Source of the DNA: Aricia agestis
Lineage: Eukaryota; Arthropoda; Insecta; Lepidoptera; Lycaenidae
Length of the DNA: 64,000 bases
Direction of reading: 5' to 3'
Assembly (NCBI RefSeq): GCF_905147365.1
Contig: NC_056420.1
Span: 8,318,001 to 8,382,000, forward strand
A program made the position numbers and the translations under genes. The notes under the pieces were generated by a model, which was not told where the DNA came from, made no database searches, and saw only the letters and a program-made list of their open reading frames with translations. Shown here one piece after another: positions 10,911 through 21,372 of the stretch. Each line of letters begins with the position of its first letter. Within the stretch, counting starts at the first letter, position 1.

Positions 10911-11243
10911 TATATTCCCTAGCGCTTATGTGGCTCGCGTAAACAAATCAACCAACTAACGCTAGTAAACATAATATAAACCCCTTTTAAAACCCTCAAA
11001 AACCGGGCATAAGAGGTCTCTTCAATTATTTATTCAACAATTAGTATTTAATCTAAACTGTGTTGTAAGTTGTAACAATAGGCAAGGAAAGTGGCAAGTC
11101 GTTTGAGGCCACCGCTAACGTCTGCAGTGCATAATGGGATTACCAAGGCCGAGAGGCTATTGATTCGTGAAAATGCCCCCACAACCTCCACTCAACCAAA
11201 TGTTAACTACACTACAATCACCAGCCAATTGTATTAAGTACCC

Positions 11244-11468
11244 ATACTAATATTATTATACTAATAATGCGAAAGTGTGTCTGTCTGTCTTTCTGTCAGT
11301 CTGTCTGTCTGTAATATCTTTACGCCCTAACAGCTGAACCGATTTTGCTGAAATTTGGTATGGAGATACTTTGAGTCCCGGGAAAGGACATAGGATACTT
11401 TTCATCCCGGAAAAACGTACGCCCGATAAACTAATTTTGGCGCAACGGAGTTGCGGGCGTCATCTAGT
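11244..11468 (+). mobile_element. Lep1-like non-autonomous Helitron
   Basis: This copy starts ATACTAATATTATTATAC, carries a CTGTCTGTCTTTCTGTC microsatellite, then GAACCGATTTTGCTGAAATT, GGGAAAGGACATAGGATAC, GAAAAACGTACG, and ends GTTGCGGGCGTCATCTAGT. The CTAGT end, absence of terminal inverted repeats and absence of a target duplication fit Helitrons; the sequence is what I remember as the Lep1 family of Lepidoptera. Confidence 0.75.
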
Positions 11469-11993
11469 AGTATACATATACAGCATAATTACCTAAATAC
11501 CTATGTTTATAGTGCGTTTGTATGGAGATGTCAGTTCGTGACAGTGCAGTGGCGCGAGCGCAGCCGGCAGACGGGAAAGTACGGTAATTACTAGCGAGTC
11601 GCGAGTCGCGGTACGAACGACTTTGTTATGACAAGGTGAAATAACTATCGGCTATTCACATTTTTATATTGGTAAAATTGTATTTTTAACTTAAAAAGTC
11701 CTATAGGCGCAGAACATTTTTGATATGGAATAAATCAAAGCAAAATGTAGCCGGTGCAGGATATTAAGACATATGGACGGTCCTCTTCCATATTTTAGGA
11801 GGGTATTTAATATCTATATTCTTAGATCTGTCTAAAGTTTACCAGTATCCACTCTCACCCCTATAACTTTACGCTGAAGATCTAGGTTGTTGAAAACGGA
11901 ATAAATCAAGAAAATGTAGAGGGTGAAAACGCGTACCTAGGTTGTCATAAATATGGATTTGTATTGTCTATTTTAGTATATATTATATCTTAG

Positions 11994-12127
11994 TGCCTGT
12001 TTCACCACTAACTGATATGTTCCGGATAGGCTATTCACAAATTACCTGACAGATAAAGTATGAAATATCTGTCAAATAAGTTGTGGATAGCCTATCCGTA
12101 TCCTTAATGTCAGGAAGTGGTGAACTG
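11994..12127. mobile_element. foldback MITE, family B, copy 1
   Basis: CCTGTTTCACCACTAACTGA at the left and TCAGGAAGTGGTGAAC at the right are inverted, with a second inverted pair GATAGGCTATTCACAA / TTGTGGATAGCCTATC inside. A related copy lies at 19799-19925. Confidence 0.7.
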
Positions 12128-12135
12128 TATCACCC

Positions 12136-12300
12136 TTACGGCCGTTCCCAATATTTGATCTATCTCTGGTTTTGCCCTACTAGAGATAGGAATAGTTCAC
12201 ATTAGACATTAGAGACATATATTTTATGTCAATTGAGAGCTATTCCTATCTCTAGTAGGGCAAAACCAGAGATAGATCAAATATTGGGAATGGCCGTTAA
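12136..12300. mobile_element. long-arm foldback MITE
   Basis: The arms are about 58 bp each and nearly perfect, starting ACGGCCGTTCCCAATATTTG and ending CAAATATTGGGAATGGCCGT. It lies only 25 bp downstream of the exon 5 donor, so the transcript should carry a strong hairpin right after that splice site. Confidence 0.85.
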
Positions 12301-12325
12301 TCTAGTAAATAATAATCAAACTTAC

Positions 12326-12440
12326 CAATGATGTGTATGATTTTTTCCCTTTTAGTTGCTGTTCTACCTATTAAAAAATTCTCTGGCTTTACGTCGCGGT
12401 ATATGAGATGTCGCGTATGCACGTACTCGATACGATGTAA
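12326..12440 (-). CDS. gish: gish exon 5: catalytic loop
   Basis: The exon has 115 nt: 38 codons plus the first base of the Asp of DFG. The acceptor is ATATTTTCAG ending at 12441 and the donor is CATTG|GTAAG at 12326/12325. It encodes LHRIEYVHTRHLIYRDVKPE then NFLIGRTATKREKIIHII. YRDVKPEN is the CK1 form of the HRD catalytic loop; the Asp is the catalytic base. TATKREKIIHII resembles the insect version more than the vertebrate one as I recall them. It begins in phase 0, so it accepts either exon 4a or exon 4b. Confidence 0.97.
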
Positions 12441-13084
12441 CTGAAAATATAACAAATATATTATAATACCTATAATTTACTTACAAATAAACAGAGGGGT
12501 CCAATTCTGGTACCTCGAACCTCGTAACGATTTTCTGTCCCGCAGATTCGAGGTAGGAGGATTAAGCTCCAGGATATTATGCTTAATAAGAAACGCAGCA
12601 AGTAATTAACTACTTCTAGAGCACTTAATTAAATTATTTTCTAAAAAAACATGGCTCATTTATCTTACAAAAAGTTATTTGATCACCAACTGGCAACTAC
12701 TCAAGAACGGACAATTAATTCTGCACAATAATTTCATTATTCACAGTTTATTAAGTATCTCTTTTGTTCTTCTTGATGCGATAATTGAAAACAAATGAGA
12801 AAATTTTTTAAATAAATAAAAGTGTAACAGATATAAATTGCAACTACTTAGCATAAAAATAAAATATATTAAGTCATTCGTAATTTAAACAAGTGTACAC
12901 TCATTTTATAAATTTAATGTCCTTTGATTAAAATCTTAAAAGATTGATAAGTGGTCCGATTTTTGCAGTTCTACAAATCCGTTTCGGAAACTTATCGCGT
13001 GGTTATCACGCGCGGATATGCAAATTTCGAGTCATTGAGAATGGGACCCCTGAAATCTGGATATCATACTGGATTTTTATGTGG

Positions 13085-13303
13085 TAGTTTGCGAACGAAG
13101 AAATCCGAAAGCGTGTCTGTTTGTCTGTCTGTCTGTAACCTCTTCACGCCCAAACCGCTGAATTAATTCTGCTGAAATTTGGTATGGGGCCACTTAATTG
13201 AGTCCCGAGAAAGGACATAGGTTACTTTTATCCCGGAAAAATGTACGGTTCCTCGTGATAAACAAATTTTGGCGCAATGCAGTTGCGCGCGTCATCTAAG
13301 TAG
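13085..13303 (+). mobile_element. degenerate Lep1-like Helitron
   Basis: A (TGTC)n block, TTCACGCCCAAACCGCTGAA, GGTATGGGGCCACTT, GAGTCCCGAGAAAGGACATA and GCGCGCGTCATCTAAGTAG appear in the Lep1 order. The end has an inserted base in CTAGT. The left end is lost. Confidence 0.65.
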
Positions 13304-13430
13304 TAATAATTAATAAGGAGACGAGATGACCTGTCGGTCAATTGTCTCGTACATCACAAGGTTACTAGGTTGAAAGGAAGTTGAATGCAATACTATGCAG
13401 CGTACATTCATAAATTAATCAATATTACTT

Positions 13431-13645
13431 ACTAGATGACGCCCGCAACTCAGTTGCGCCAAAACTCGTTTATCGCGCGGGAACCGTACATTTTTCTGGG
13501 ACAAAAAGTATCCTATGTCCTTTCCCGGAACTCAAAGTATCTCCATGCCAAATTTCAGCAAAACCGGTTCAGCAGTTGGAGCATGAAGAGATAACAGACA
13601 GACAGACAGACAGACACACTTTCGCATTTATAATATTAGTATGGA
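13431..13645 (-). mobile_element. Lep1-like non-autonomous Helitron
   Basis: Inverted relative to the copy 130 bp to the left. It starts ACTAGATGACGCCCGCAACT and ends with (ACAG)n, CACACTTTCGCATTTATAAT and ATTAGTATGGAT. The two neighbouring copies in opposite orientation could pair in the transcript. Confidence 0.75.
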
Positions 13646-14123
13646 TATTCAAAATAATTGTACAATTTGTATATTTACTGTTTAGTGTGATTTAACTGTA
13701 TATCATTAAGCTAATAAAGACGAAAACCTGTTTAAATTCAATAAAAAAAAATAGATAGACTCAGACTAAATCTCGCTCAACAGACAAGTTATACGCTTGT
13801 GTGTATTAGCAAAACAATGCAGTATCGCGTAGTGCATTGTTTTGCTACTTCAAGACATATCTAAAATCACGCAAATGAGTGCTCGCGCCCTATTGCAGGT
13901 GTACAGAATCCTGTAGTCGGTTAAGAGCAATGTCGTTGACCTAATATTATTATCCGTCTCTGTCACTTCTGTGTTATTCCACGTCCTTCATGGTCACGCG
14001 AGTGTGCGACGTCACGAGCAAGAAGGACAAAAAACAGGTCGATGTCCGACTTTTTAGAAACACGGATATTTAATCAACACATAAATTACTTAGTATCTGG
14101 TGTAATTAATATGGAAAAACGTT

Positions 14124-14282
14124 TAAGGGTGAATTCACACCGCAACGCGACGCATAAATGCATTTCTAAATTTGTGGATTTGACAGATTTACATGACGTC
14201 TCACGCAATTGAAATCTGTCAATTCAGTACATAATATTTAGAAATTCATCTACGCTTCGCGTTGCTGTCTGAATTGACCCCT
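14124..14282. mobile_element. foldback MITE
   Basis: TAAGGGTGAATTCACACCGC and a diverged complement (TCTGAATTGACCCCTA) form the ends; the arms continue with CAACGCGACGC / GCTTCGCGTTG and AATTTGTGGATTTGACAGA-like internal pairing. No ORF. Confidence 0.7.
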
Positions 14283-14639
14283 AATCAAAATCCACCGGTA
14301 TAATATGTAGAACTTCGTATATATGTAATTATAGTAGTATAGTATGTGTATTGTGTATGTATATTATGTAACATACTATGCTATTTAAATCTCCACTTAG
14401 AAGGGCTTCGCAACCTCGAACTTGGGTAATAAGCCGCGTACAATGAAGATAAAATATATCAATTGAACACGTCCAGTACGATTCTATTAATTCTTGTGTC
14501 TGTGAAGTGTGACACGATAATATAATGACAGTTGCAATTTAAGGTCAGTTCACAATGAAACGAGGCGAAATGAGGCGATCCTTAGCATTGATATAACTGC
14601 CACATCGGTTTCGGTGACGGTGGCCGGTTTTATTGAAAG

Positions 14640-14985
14640 CTGGCTAGTGTGTAGTAAGTATACAAGAGCTCTCCCTATTCCTCTACTGTCAACTGGGACG
14701 GACGACCGACACGACTGGACTGGCGAGAGATCAGGCACAGGACCGACTTTTTACATGCCCATCCGACGCATGGATCATCTTCCTTGTCGGACAATCAGGT
14801 GATCAGCCTGCTTTGTCCTAACCAAACTTGGAAATAACATGTTCTTCTTTTTGAAAATGGCTCCTTGGTGAGTTGCCAATGTCAGAGTGAGTGGCGAGTT
14901 CAACGCGGGAATCGAACCCATGACCCCCGAGAGAATGTACAAGAGACACACTCTAAGCTACTGGATTACCGCATCCAATAAAAGT
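14640..14985 (-). mobile_element. tRNA-headed SINE, family 2
   Basis: In minus orientation the head carries GTAATCCAGTAGCTTAGAG and the B box GGGTTCGATTCCCGC; the body continues with GAACTCGCCACTCACTCTGA, GTTATTTCCAAGTTTGG and a 3' part near CTCTTGTATACTTACTACAC. The head does not fold as a complete tRNA. The 62-residue frames on both strands here are by-products. Confidence 0.7.
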
Positions 14986-15540
14986 CACTTGTCTCGTTTC
15001 TTAGCAAACTGGCCCTTTAATGCCTTTCATATATACTTCATTAGATACAATTAAACTTCAATAAGATACAAAACAATTACAAATCTGCTTCATTCTTTCT
15101 GGTCCTTTTCTCGTCTCAAGAAACTATTATAAAATGGTAGAGAAAAGTTTGTTTTCTTTATTCCTGCAATTCAAACCACAGCTAGATTGCGGAGCTCAAA
15201 CTGTTATTGCTTTTATAAAATCTATTACCGCAATTAGTTAGCTCTATAACGGCGGAATTTTTTCGCGAGTTTAGGAATATACAGTGACGTCAACAAACTC
15301 ATAATTTAGTGTTTAAAACAGTGGTTTACAAAATTAAAACTTTAATTAAATGGCATACGCTGTCTTTGTCATATTTTTGTAAGGCATCATAAACCTCAAT
15401 TAATACTCAAAATAAGAGGGCTCTAATTTTGAGTATTAATAAGTAAATACGGTTAGGAATCATCCATAATTCTATACTAACATTATTAATTGCGAAAGTG
15501 CGTCTATCTGTCTGTTACATCTTTAGTCTTTACACTATTA

Positions 15541-15982
15541 TTATTTTTAACAAAAAATTAAAACCGACTTCCAAGGTAAAAACAATAATAATATGAACTA
15601 AAAAGTATTAAATAACTCTTACTCTATAATAGTGCCTTTTTCAGAATTCGTCTAAATCTCAAATATTTCTGTACATACTACAGTCTGAAGACTGTAGTAT
15701 GTACAGAAATATTTGAGATTGAATTTGAACAAAAATATTTATTTGAAGTCGGTACCAGCTAATTTTATCGTGACTTCAGTTAATGTCAGAATACCTGAAG
15801 CTTTTGGGACTGATACCGACTTCAAAGTAATGAAGACTTTAGTATGTACAGAAATAGTTGAGATTTAGACGAATTCTGAAAAAGGCACTATTATAGAGTA
15901 AGAGTTATTTAATACTTTTTAGTTCATATTATTATTGTTTTAACCTTGGAAGTCAGTTTTAATTTTTTGTTAAAAATAATAA
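15541..15982. mobile_element. large foldback element
   Basis: The arms start TTTTTAACAAAAAATTAAAA and CCGACTTCCAAGG at the left and return, inverted, as CCTTGGAAGTCAGTTTTAAT near 15943-15962. A central perfect palindrome around 15655-15713 (ATCTCAAATATTTCTGTACA / TGTACAGAAATATTTGAGAT) repeats a part of the arms, so one arm segment occurs three times. No ORF. Confidence 0.75.
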
Positions 15983-16079
15983 TTTCACTCTTTTTAGTTA
16001 TCTACAAGATAAGGCTTTATGCGTAAATAACCACAACGAATGTTAACTATTCACGTTATGTTACTATAAGCGAAATTGT

Positions 16080-16560
16080 GGTAAATGCTTGCAGTTATCT
16101 AAGCGATGCTGCAATTTAAAAACTTTTATCTTTAAAGGTTCAGGAGTTCTGTTTAGTGCCTTTGGACCAAGAGACACCTTCGTATGTTTAAACAACACCG
16201 AAATCCCCGAACCTGTATCTATAAGGATTCAAAAGTTCTGTTGGGTACCTTCGGATCCAGGGCATAACCTGGCGCGAAATCTTACTTTTTGGTAGCATTT
16301 ACCTCGAATGCTTCATAAAAAATTGAAATCACTATATGTTTCCATACAAATTTCAAGGAGTCCTCTCCATTCCTCCATGATCCCATCATCAGATCACCAC
16401 TTTTGTGAACATGGTACCAAATTCGAGTTAAACCCTATACAACACAAAAAGAATTTTGAAAATCGGATCACAAACGGCTGAGTTATCGTTGAACATACAA
16501 AAAAAAAGATACATACAGCCGAACGTATAACCTCCTCCTTTTTGGAAGTCGGTAAAACCG
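16080..16560 (-). repeat. AACCGACTTCCAAAAAGGAGG dispersed repeat
   Basis: In minus orientation it starts ACCGACTTCCAAAAAGGAGG, then GTTATACGTTCGGCTGTATG, a poly-T, CAACGATAACTCAGCCGTTT and a long body with no open frame. Fragments at 16860-16905, 10848-10910, 44085-44120 and 45508-45557 share its start. The 68-residue plus-strand frame inside is not a gene. Confidence 0.6.
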
Positions 16561-17296
16561 CTGAATCGATCTAAATGTAATTCGGTTTAGTCCATAAAAA
16601 TGTAAGTTTTTAATCCCGGCAAATGTACGGTTCCCTTTCGATAAATTTCGACACAAAAAAATTATGGGCACCTTTAAGTCCTTTAACTTCCGTAAGGAAG
16701 TGCTAATTTCTTGCTAAGTGTACCAGAAGGACTATTATTAGCAGTGCCGTAAATAGGGGCAAGAATGGCCAGACCAGGCAGACTCTTATTCTTTTGAATT
16801 GCTCCCGATAAGTACTTGCCGCTGCGCCCCAGAGATGTTTTTCAATATAGTAAAAAAATCTACCGCCGAACATAATAACCTTCTCCTTTTTGGAAGCCAG
16901 TTAAAAAACAAGGGTGCAGTTATAAGCTCGCACAGGGCGCAAAAAAGGCTATTTACGGCACTGATTATTAGATACGCTGATATATCATAAATCATAATCG
17001 TATGGAAAACGAAACATATTGAACACATACCGGAGTAAATAGGATTTCATAATTCGCGAAAAAACGACTTTCCCATTCGTTTCGCACGGCCGTCTCATAC
17101 AATGGTATCACTTGTGCCGCTAAGCCATTCAATAACGTTTATAGCTTATTGTTCGCTCATTAAACATATTTAATATACATTAATAAACTATTATTTTAAT
17201 TCTCTATTAACATAATATTAAATAAAACCTTGTAATTTTTTATAGGTACTTTTAGTAGTTGGTGATCAAAATAAACTGTTTTTTTTTAAAGTGACA

Positions 17297-17361
17297 CCCT
17301 GGCCGCCTGGTTATAAATTATTGGAACGAAGTTCCTTACCTATATTAATTTATAACCAGGG
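17297..17361. repeat. short palindrome
   Basis: CCTGGTTATAAATTA and TAATTTATAACCAGG are inverted around GGAACGAAGTTCC, itself a palindrome. Probably a collapsed MITE. Confidence 0.6.
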
Positions 17362-17810
17362 TTTGAGGGTACAGCGTATATCCATGCTAATAGTGGTCGG
17401 CAATTATATAATTATTGTAGGCAATTCATAGATCATTTCAATCATTTCCAAGAAAAGTAAGTTTATAAGAGACTACAAGCATTTCAATAATTTCCATACA
17501 AAAGTCGATGACTACTAGTAGAATGGTCACGCTGTACCTAGTCTTGATATCAAGCAATTACGCAAGAGGTAATCATGTTAATTGTTGTCCAAATCCCACG
17601 CGCGTGGATTGCATGACTCATTTGGACATTGTTAGCCGTTGCAGTTTTGATGCAGTTACTTTTAATTTCTAAATCATCGCATGAAATTCGACTTTTCCAA
17701 TCTTCACGCTTTGGTCAGAGCCTTTAGTGGAGCTGCATTCGATAATTTCGACAGGAAACATTAAAAATCTATGACATTTGAAGCAACGCATCGACATTGC
17801 GCTTGAGATG

Positions 17811-17883
17811 CCGGCTGCCTTCACATTGTCGCGAGCCGCGCGGCTGCCGCACTATCCGCGACTTAATGTGAAGGCAGCCTTAC
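17811..17883. repeat. GC-rich palindrome
   Basis: GCTGCCTTCACATT and AATGTGAAGGCAGC flank GTCGCGAGCCGCGCGGCTGC and GCACTATCCGCGAC. It lies 270 bp from the exon 4b donor. It is probably a MITE remnant; a role in splicing control of exon 4 is possible but unsupported. Confidence 0.6.
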
Positions 17884-18151
17884 ATCAAATCCCGTGGGAT
17901 TAATTGATGGAATCCGTTATATACGTTAGAGGATGCAACTGCTGCCCTCACTATATTAGCAGGTGCTTTAGCAAATGCTTCCGCGGGTGTGTAGTGACGA
18001 CCTTTGAAAGTTAGAAATTCTGATGTGGAAATTATAGAATGCAACTAAACCAAAGGTTCGCCTATCGGCTACATAAACTTAAAACTCCAACGCAAGCCCC
18101 TTGCGTTGGAGTCTTAAGATTAAGTACAGTTTAAGAAATCGTATCACTTAC

Positions 18152-18303
18152 CAATTGCATTGCGATCATCAGAACAGTCTTTAGGGAGAAGCGCCTGCCG
18201 CACAGGTCGAACAAGTCCTCGAGCGACGGCCCAAGGAGCTCCATAACCAATGCATTGTATTTACCGCAGGGGCCGAAGTAGTATACCTCGGGTATACCTT
18301 CCG
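18152..18303 (-). CDS. gish: gish exon 4b (distal alternative): hinge and alpha-D/E, vertebrate-like version
   Basis: The exon has 152 nt. The acceptor is CCCTCGACAG ending at 18304 and the donor is CAATTG|GTAAGT at 18152/18151. It starts with CG, completing GCG (Ala) with the last G of exon 3, and ends in phase 0. It encodes EGIPEVYYFGPCGKYNALVM then ELLGPSLEDLFDLCGRRFSL and KTVLMIAMQL. This is the CK1 hinge and the following helices. VYYFGPCGKYNA is, from memory, the form of vertebrate CK1 gamma. Equal length and phase to exon 4a, with about 37 of 50 residues shared, mark the pair as duplicated, mutually exclusive exons. Confidence 0.95.
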
Positions 18304-19034
18304 CTGTCGAGGGGGCTACGGGATCCAGGGTTAAGAAGGAGGAAGAAACAAAAGAAGATGTTAGTACTTACATCAAAACGCATGCATCGCCATCGCTTCC
18401 CGCACCACCTGATAACTACACGTCAACTGATATCAAAGGCAAAGTGGTCGCGAGAGCAATGCCACAGTAGGTACTTAAAACTAAGCAGCAATACAAGTGA
18501 GCTGATTCTGTTGAATAATCTTACAGTAATATAGTTTTGATGCAGTCTTGGTATAATAAACTACAGGTTTCCTCATCTAATTTCGAACCAACGTCTAACA
18601 TGTTCTAATTGGACCAAGCTCTACAACTTAGAATACTCTTGCTGTTTGATCAAGACTGGATCGAAGCTGTATTAATGTTGGATTGAAATTGCAGAATTTT
18701 TACTTGCTTGCATTATTGGAGCGCCATAATAACCTTAACGCAACGTTTAAATTTCGAATGTTTGGACACATTTCATCGTGACATGGAGGTCAAATTTTTG
18801 CACGCGCCATAAACTGTCTTAAAACATCCAAACATTAAAAATTGCGCCAATTTCGATGTGGCAACGCTTTGGGCTGGGTCCACATCTGCAGCTATTTGGT
18901 GTATCGTATCTTCGTTCCTACAAATGTGGACCTAGCGGCGATGGACCTACAACGTCATGGGCACGGAGTTCGCCCCACATTGCATTCGATATCAGTTGCG
19001 AGCTACCGCCTGACGCATCAATGTCCCCACTTAC
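18304..19034 (-). other. gish: intron between alternative exons 4a and 4b
   Basis: This 731-bp spacer contains no recognised element except an inverted pair TGGGTCCACAT / ATGTGGACCTA around 18878-18933. Exon duplicates of this kind often use pairing between intron docking and selector sites; I could not identify such sites by eye. Confidence 0.6.
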
Positions 19035-19186
19035 TAATTGTATAGCTATCATTAGCACCGTCTTCAGTCTGAAGTTTCTGTTGCAGTACACGAAGAGGTC
19101 CTCGAGGGAGGGCCCTAACAGTTCCATGACCATGGCGTTGTAGCGGCCCCCGCACGTCCCCAAGTGGTACACTTTTGGTATTCCCT
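19035..19186 (-). CDS. gish: gish exon 4a (proximal alternative): hinge and alpha-D/E, fly-like version
   Basis: The exon has 152 nt. The acceptor is CGTTGATTAG ending at 19187 and the donor is CAATTA|GTAAGT at 19035/19034. Its first two bases complete GAG (Glu) with the G of exon 3; it ends in phase 0. It encodes GIPKVYHLGTCGGRYNAMVM then ELLGPSLEDLFVYCNRNFRL and KTVLMIAIQL. The YHLGTCGGRYNAM form is the one I recall from fly gish. Compared with 4b it has an extra Gly in CGGRYNA and one residue fewer at the start, so length stays 152 nt. The alpha-D segment (VYCNRNFR against DLCGRRFS) differs most. Confidence 0.95.
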
Positions 19187-19798
19187 CTAATCAACGTGTC
19201 AGTTAGTTTCCATCTAACTACGAGTTACTTGTATATCTTTCTACTATGCAACATGAATGCAGCTTCATGCGGCATGCCTTGTTTCATCCAGTCCACGTAA
19301 CATTCTATAACATCTTTTTTTTGTCATTTCATGACGGCAGGCCTATTAATCCGTTTGACAGGATTGAAAAGGATGAAACTACATTAACCTTGCATAATTT
19401 AGTAGAACTGAGGTGCTACATAGAGCATTCGGAAACACGAAAAGTCCCCAATGTCGCCAGTTGCAAAACGAAAGCCCCCACTTTAAATACCATGTTTTAA
19501 AATAGGGGCACTCGATTTGCATACATTTAAATTTCAATCCACTAACCGACATACACAATTTGGTACATTATGACGCGAATTACTATGTAATTATTATATT
19601 AATAGCTCGGCCGTTACGTGGCACGCCATAACTGTTGAGGTTTGCCAGCAAGGAAGTAGCATTACTAATATTGACAATACGAATTATTAATCTACATTTA
19701 CTTTATGATCGACTGGAATATGCTAATGTTGGCGAAGTGAGTCCATTTTAAGTTACGTTCTTATCAGCCGTAGGCGATAGTTATTAGATAATACGAAT

Positions 19799-19925
19799 GG
19801 TCTGTTTCACCACTTCCTGATAAGGCTATCCATCAATTAAATTAACAGATCAAGTATGGAGAATCTGCCAAAAAAAGTTGTGAATAGCCTATTAGGCACT
19901 TTATCAGAAAGTTGTGAAACAGGCC
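19799..19925. mobile_element. foldback MITE, family B, copy 2
   Basis: GGTCTGTTTCACCACTTCCT and the inverted AGTTGTGAAACAGGCC form the ends, with an internal GGCTATCCA / TGAATAGCC pair. Same design and ends as 11994-12127. Confidence 0.75.
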
Positions 19926-20648
19926 CTTAGACATTACACTATCATGAAGACCGTTTGAAAAGTTAACACATACCGGAACTCAATTTCCAAACAATAAAAT
20001 ATTTACTTCGATTATTAGTAGGTAATACTTCCCAGAGTTAATTACTATACAACACGCAGAAGTTAACCTGGCACCTGCTGCGATAGTTTCCTTAGAAAGA
20101 GGCACTATTCCACTTTAGGACAAAGTTTACGTTTGCTCCAAAGAGGAGGAAAAAGTAATCCTAGATTTTCAGTTCCCGTGCATTTTATTTATAGCAGATG
20201 AATAAAAATATCAAGTGGCACCGATGACTAACACTATTCAATCGGGAATCCCCTTAGAGGGAGACGCTTCCGAGAACGCCGCTGAAAGCCTTAATAATTC
20301 CGAAGCGACAGCAATGATTGCTCGATATTTTACTGATAGGGGAGAGATTTCTCGTCAGGCCGACTTTAAAGACTACGTTTTTTACCAACTTTTTGGCCTT
20401 GTAATTTTTTCAATATCCCATAGTAAGTATGGCTTTAAATACTGACCTTACCCACTATTTAACCTTTTAGAGCTCCGTACCCAAGGGGTAAAAACCCCTA
20501 TTTCTACGTTATAATTTCCAATAAGCACCTGCAGCTAAATAACTCTAAAGGCTGTATTTACCCAGTGTTCGGTCCCTTTAATATATATTTTTTAATTTCC
20601 TAAGAACCAATATCTAAGTATTCAATGTAAGTATATCCAATTCAGAAT

Positions 20649-20857
20649 AAGGGCGAAGCCAAACGAGCGTAATTTGTGAGTTGTGAGTCGCAGAATTTCG
20701 GTTCGGCAGAATTCTGCTGCATTCAGTTTCATACAAAAGTCCTGTTTGATTCACACGAGCGTAATTTTGTGTGTCATGATTCGTATGAAAAAATATTTAC
20801 GCGGCAGAAATTCTGCGACTCACAACTCACGTATTACGCTCGTTTGGCTTCACCCTA
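20649..20857. mobile_element. foldback MITE
   Basis: Ends AAGGGCGAAGCCAAACGAGC and GCTCGTTTGGCTTCACCCT; arms continue through GAGTTGTGAGTCGCAGAATT and its complement for about 50 bp. Inside, GAATTCTGC and CAAAAGTCCTG segments do not pair. The two 60-74-residue plus-strand frames here are translations of the arms, not genes. Confidence 0.85.
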
Positions 20858-20891
20858 AGATACAATTTATTTATTCTTCTTATAAACTCAC

Positions 20892-21002
20892 CGTGCGTTC
20901 CAAGTAGCTTGTAAAATCGGTACTCTAGATGTAACTGTGGAGCCTTTGATTTCATTGGCTCCATTTTGATCGCGACGTGCTCATTGTTGTAAAGGTTTTT
21001 GC
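20892..21002 (-). CDS. gish: gish exon 3: catalytic lysine region
   Basis: The exon has 111 nt. The acceptor is TTGTTTCAG ending at 21003 and the donor is CACG|GTGAGT at 20892/20891. It starts with two bases completing Gly of LRLG and ends one base into the codon shared with exon 4a or 4b. It encodes KNLYNNEHVAIKMEPMKSKA then PQLHLEYRFYKLLGTH. The Lys in VAIK binds ATP phosphates, and LEYRFYKLLG is the CK1 alpha-C segment. Confidence 0.97.
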
Positions 21003-21061
21003 CTGAAACAAGGAAAATAACATTATTAAGGATTGTAGGAGCTCATTGAGGCTTATGACTT

Positions 21062-21372
21062 ACAGACATAGATCAAGATAGATACCGCATGTCCCTCCAT
21101 TTGTAAGAAAACGAGAGTGCAACCTTTTTCCAACCTAATGTGACGTACCGATGATAAGAAACGTGTCCACAGGCCAACGTTTCTATTCGAATTTCTACAG
21201 CTCAATACGGCACAATTAGGCATTTAAGCATTTTTAAAATTCCGATTAAAGTCCGATTCCGATAGCAGACTAAAGAACAGGCTTTCGAAAGACGAGCACT
21301 GCTCGTCGTTTGGGACCGCGATATGGCACGCGAAGTACATACACATGCAGTATTTATCTCGATCTATGTCTG
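21062..21372. mobile_element. hAT-type non-autonomous element, family C, copy 1
   Basis: Ends ACAGACATAGATCAAGATAG and CTCGATCTATGTCTGA are inverted. The flanks TTATGACT and GTATGACT agree in seven of eight bases, a likely 8-bp duplication. The body (CGCATGTCCCTCC, GACGTACCGATGATAAGAAA, GACGAGCACTGCTCGTCGTT) is shared with 42291-42600. It begins 60 bp from exon 3. Confidence 0.75.

Larger units (their letters stand above)
7359..12325 (-). other. gish: gish intron 5
   Basis: The 5-kb intron contains a hAT-type MITE (7786-8132), a SINE (9749-9950), a degenerate and a good Lep1-like Helitron (9240-9361 and 11244-11468), a start fragment of a dispersed repeat (10848-10910) and two foldback MITEs close to exon 5 (11994-12127, 12136-12300). 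At 9100-9200 GCGACGCGGC and GCGTCGCGTCGCG form another inverted pair. Stretches 8133-9090, 9951-10840, 10911-11240 and 11470-11990 show nothing recognisable. Confidence 0.7.
12441..18151 (-). other. gish: gish intron 4 (4b to 5)
   Basis: The intron carries Lep1-like copies at 13085-13303 and 13431-13645, a hairpin at 13807-13847, a foldback MITE at 14124-14282, a tRNA-type SINE at about 14640-14985, a 435-bp foldback at 15541-15982, a dispersed repeat at 16080-16560 with a tail fragment at 16860-16905, and two short palindromes at 17297-17361 and 17811-17883. Stretches 12450-13060, 14290-14635, 14990-15480, 16910-17290 and 17370-17810 hold nothing I recognise. Confidence 0.7.
19187..20891 (-). 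other. gish: gish intron 3
   Basis: The intron contains foldback MITE family B copy 2 (19799-19925), a small GTACCCAAGGGGTAAAAACC fragment of the GGCCAAGTGCGAGTCGG family near 20476-20500, and a foldback MITE (20649-20857) that ends 35 bp from the exon 3 donor. Stretches 19200-19790 and 19930-20470 hold nothing recognisable; the small plus-strand frames at 19246-19500 and 20215-20445 have no splice or homology support. Confidence 0.7.

Noticed and set aside
18918..19172. 84-residue ORF as a separate kinase-like gene
   Set aside because: It is exon 4a read through its donor into the intron; the GTAAGT donor and phase show the true end at 19035.
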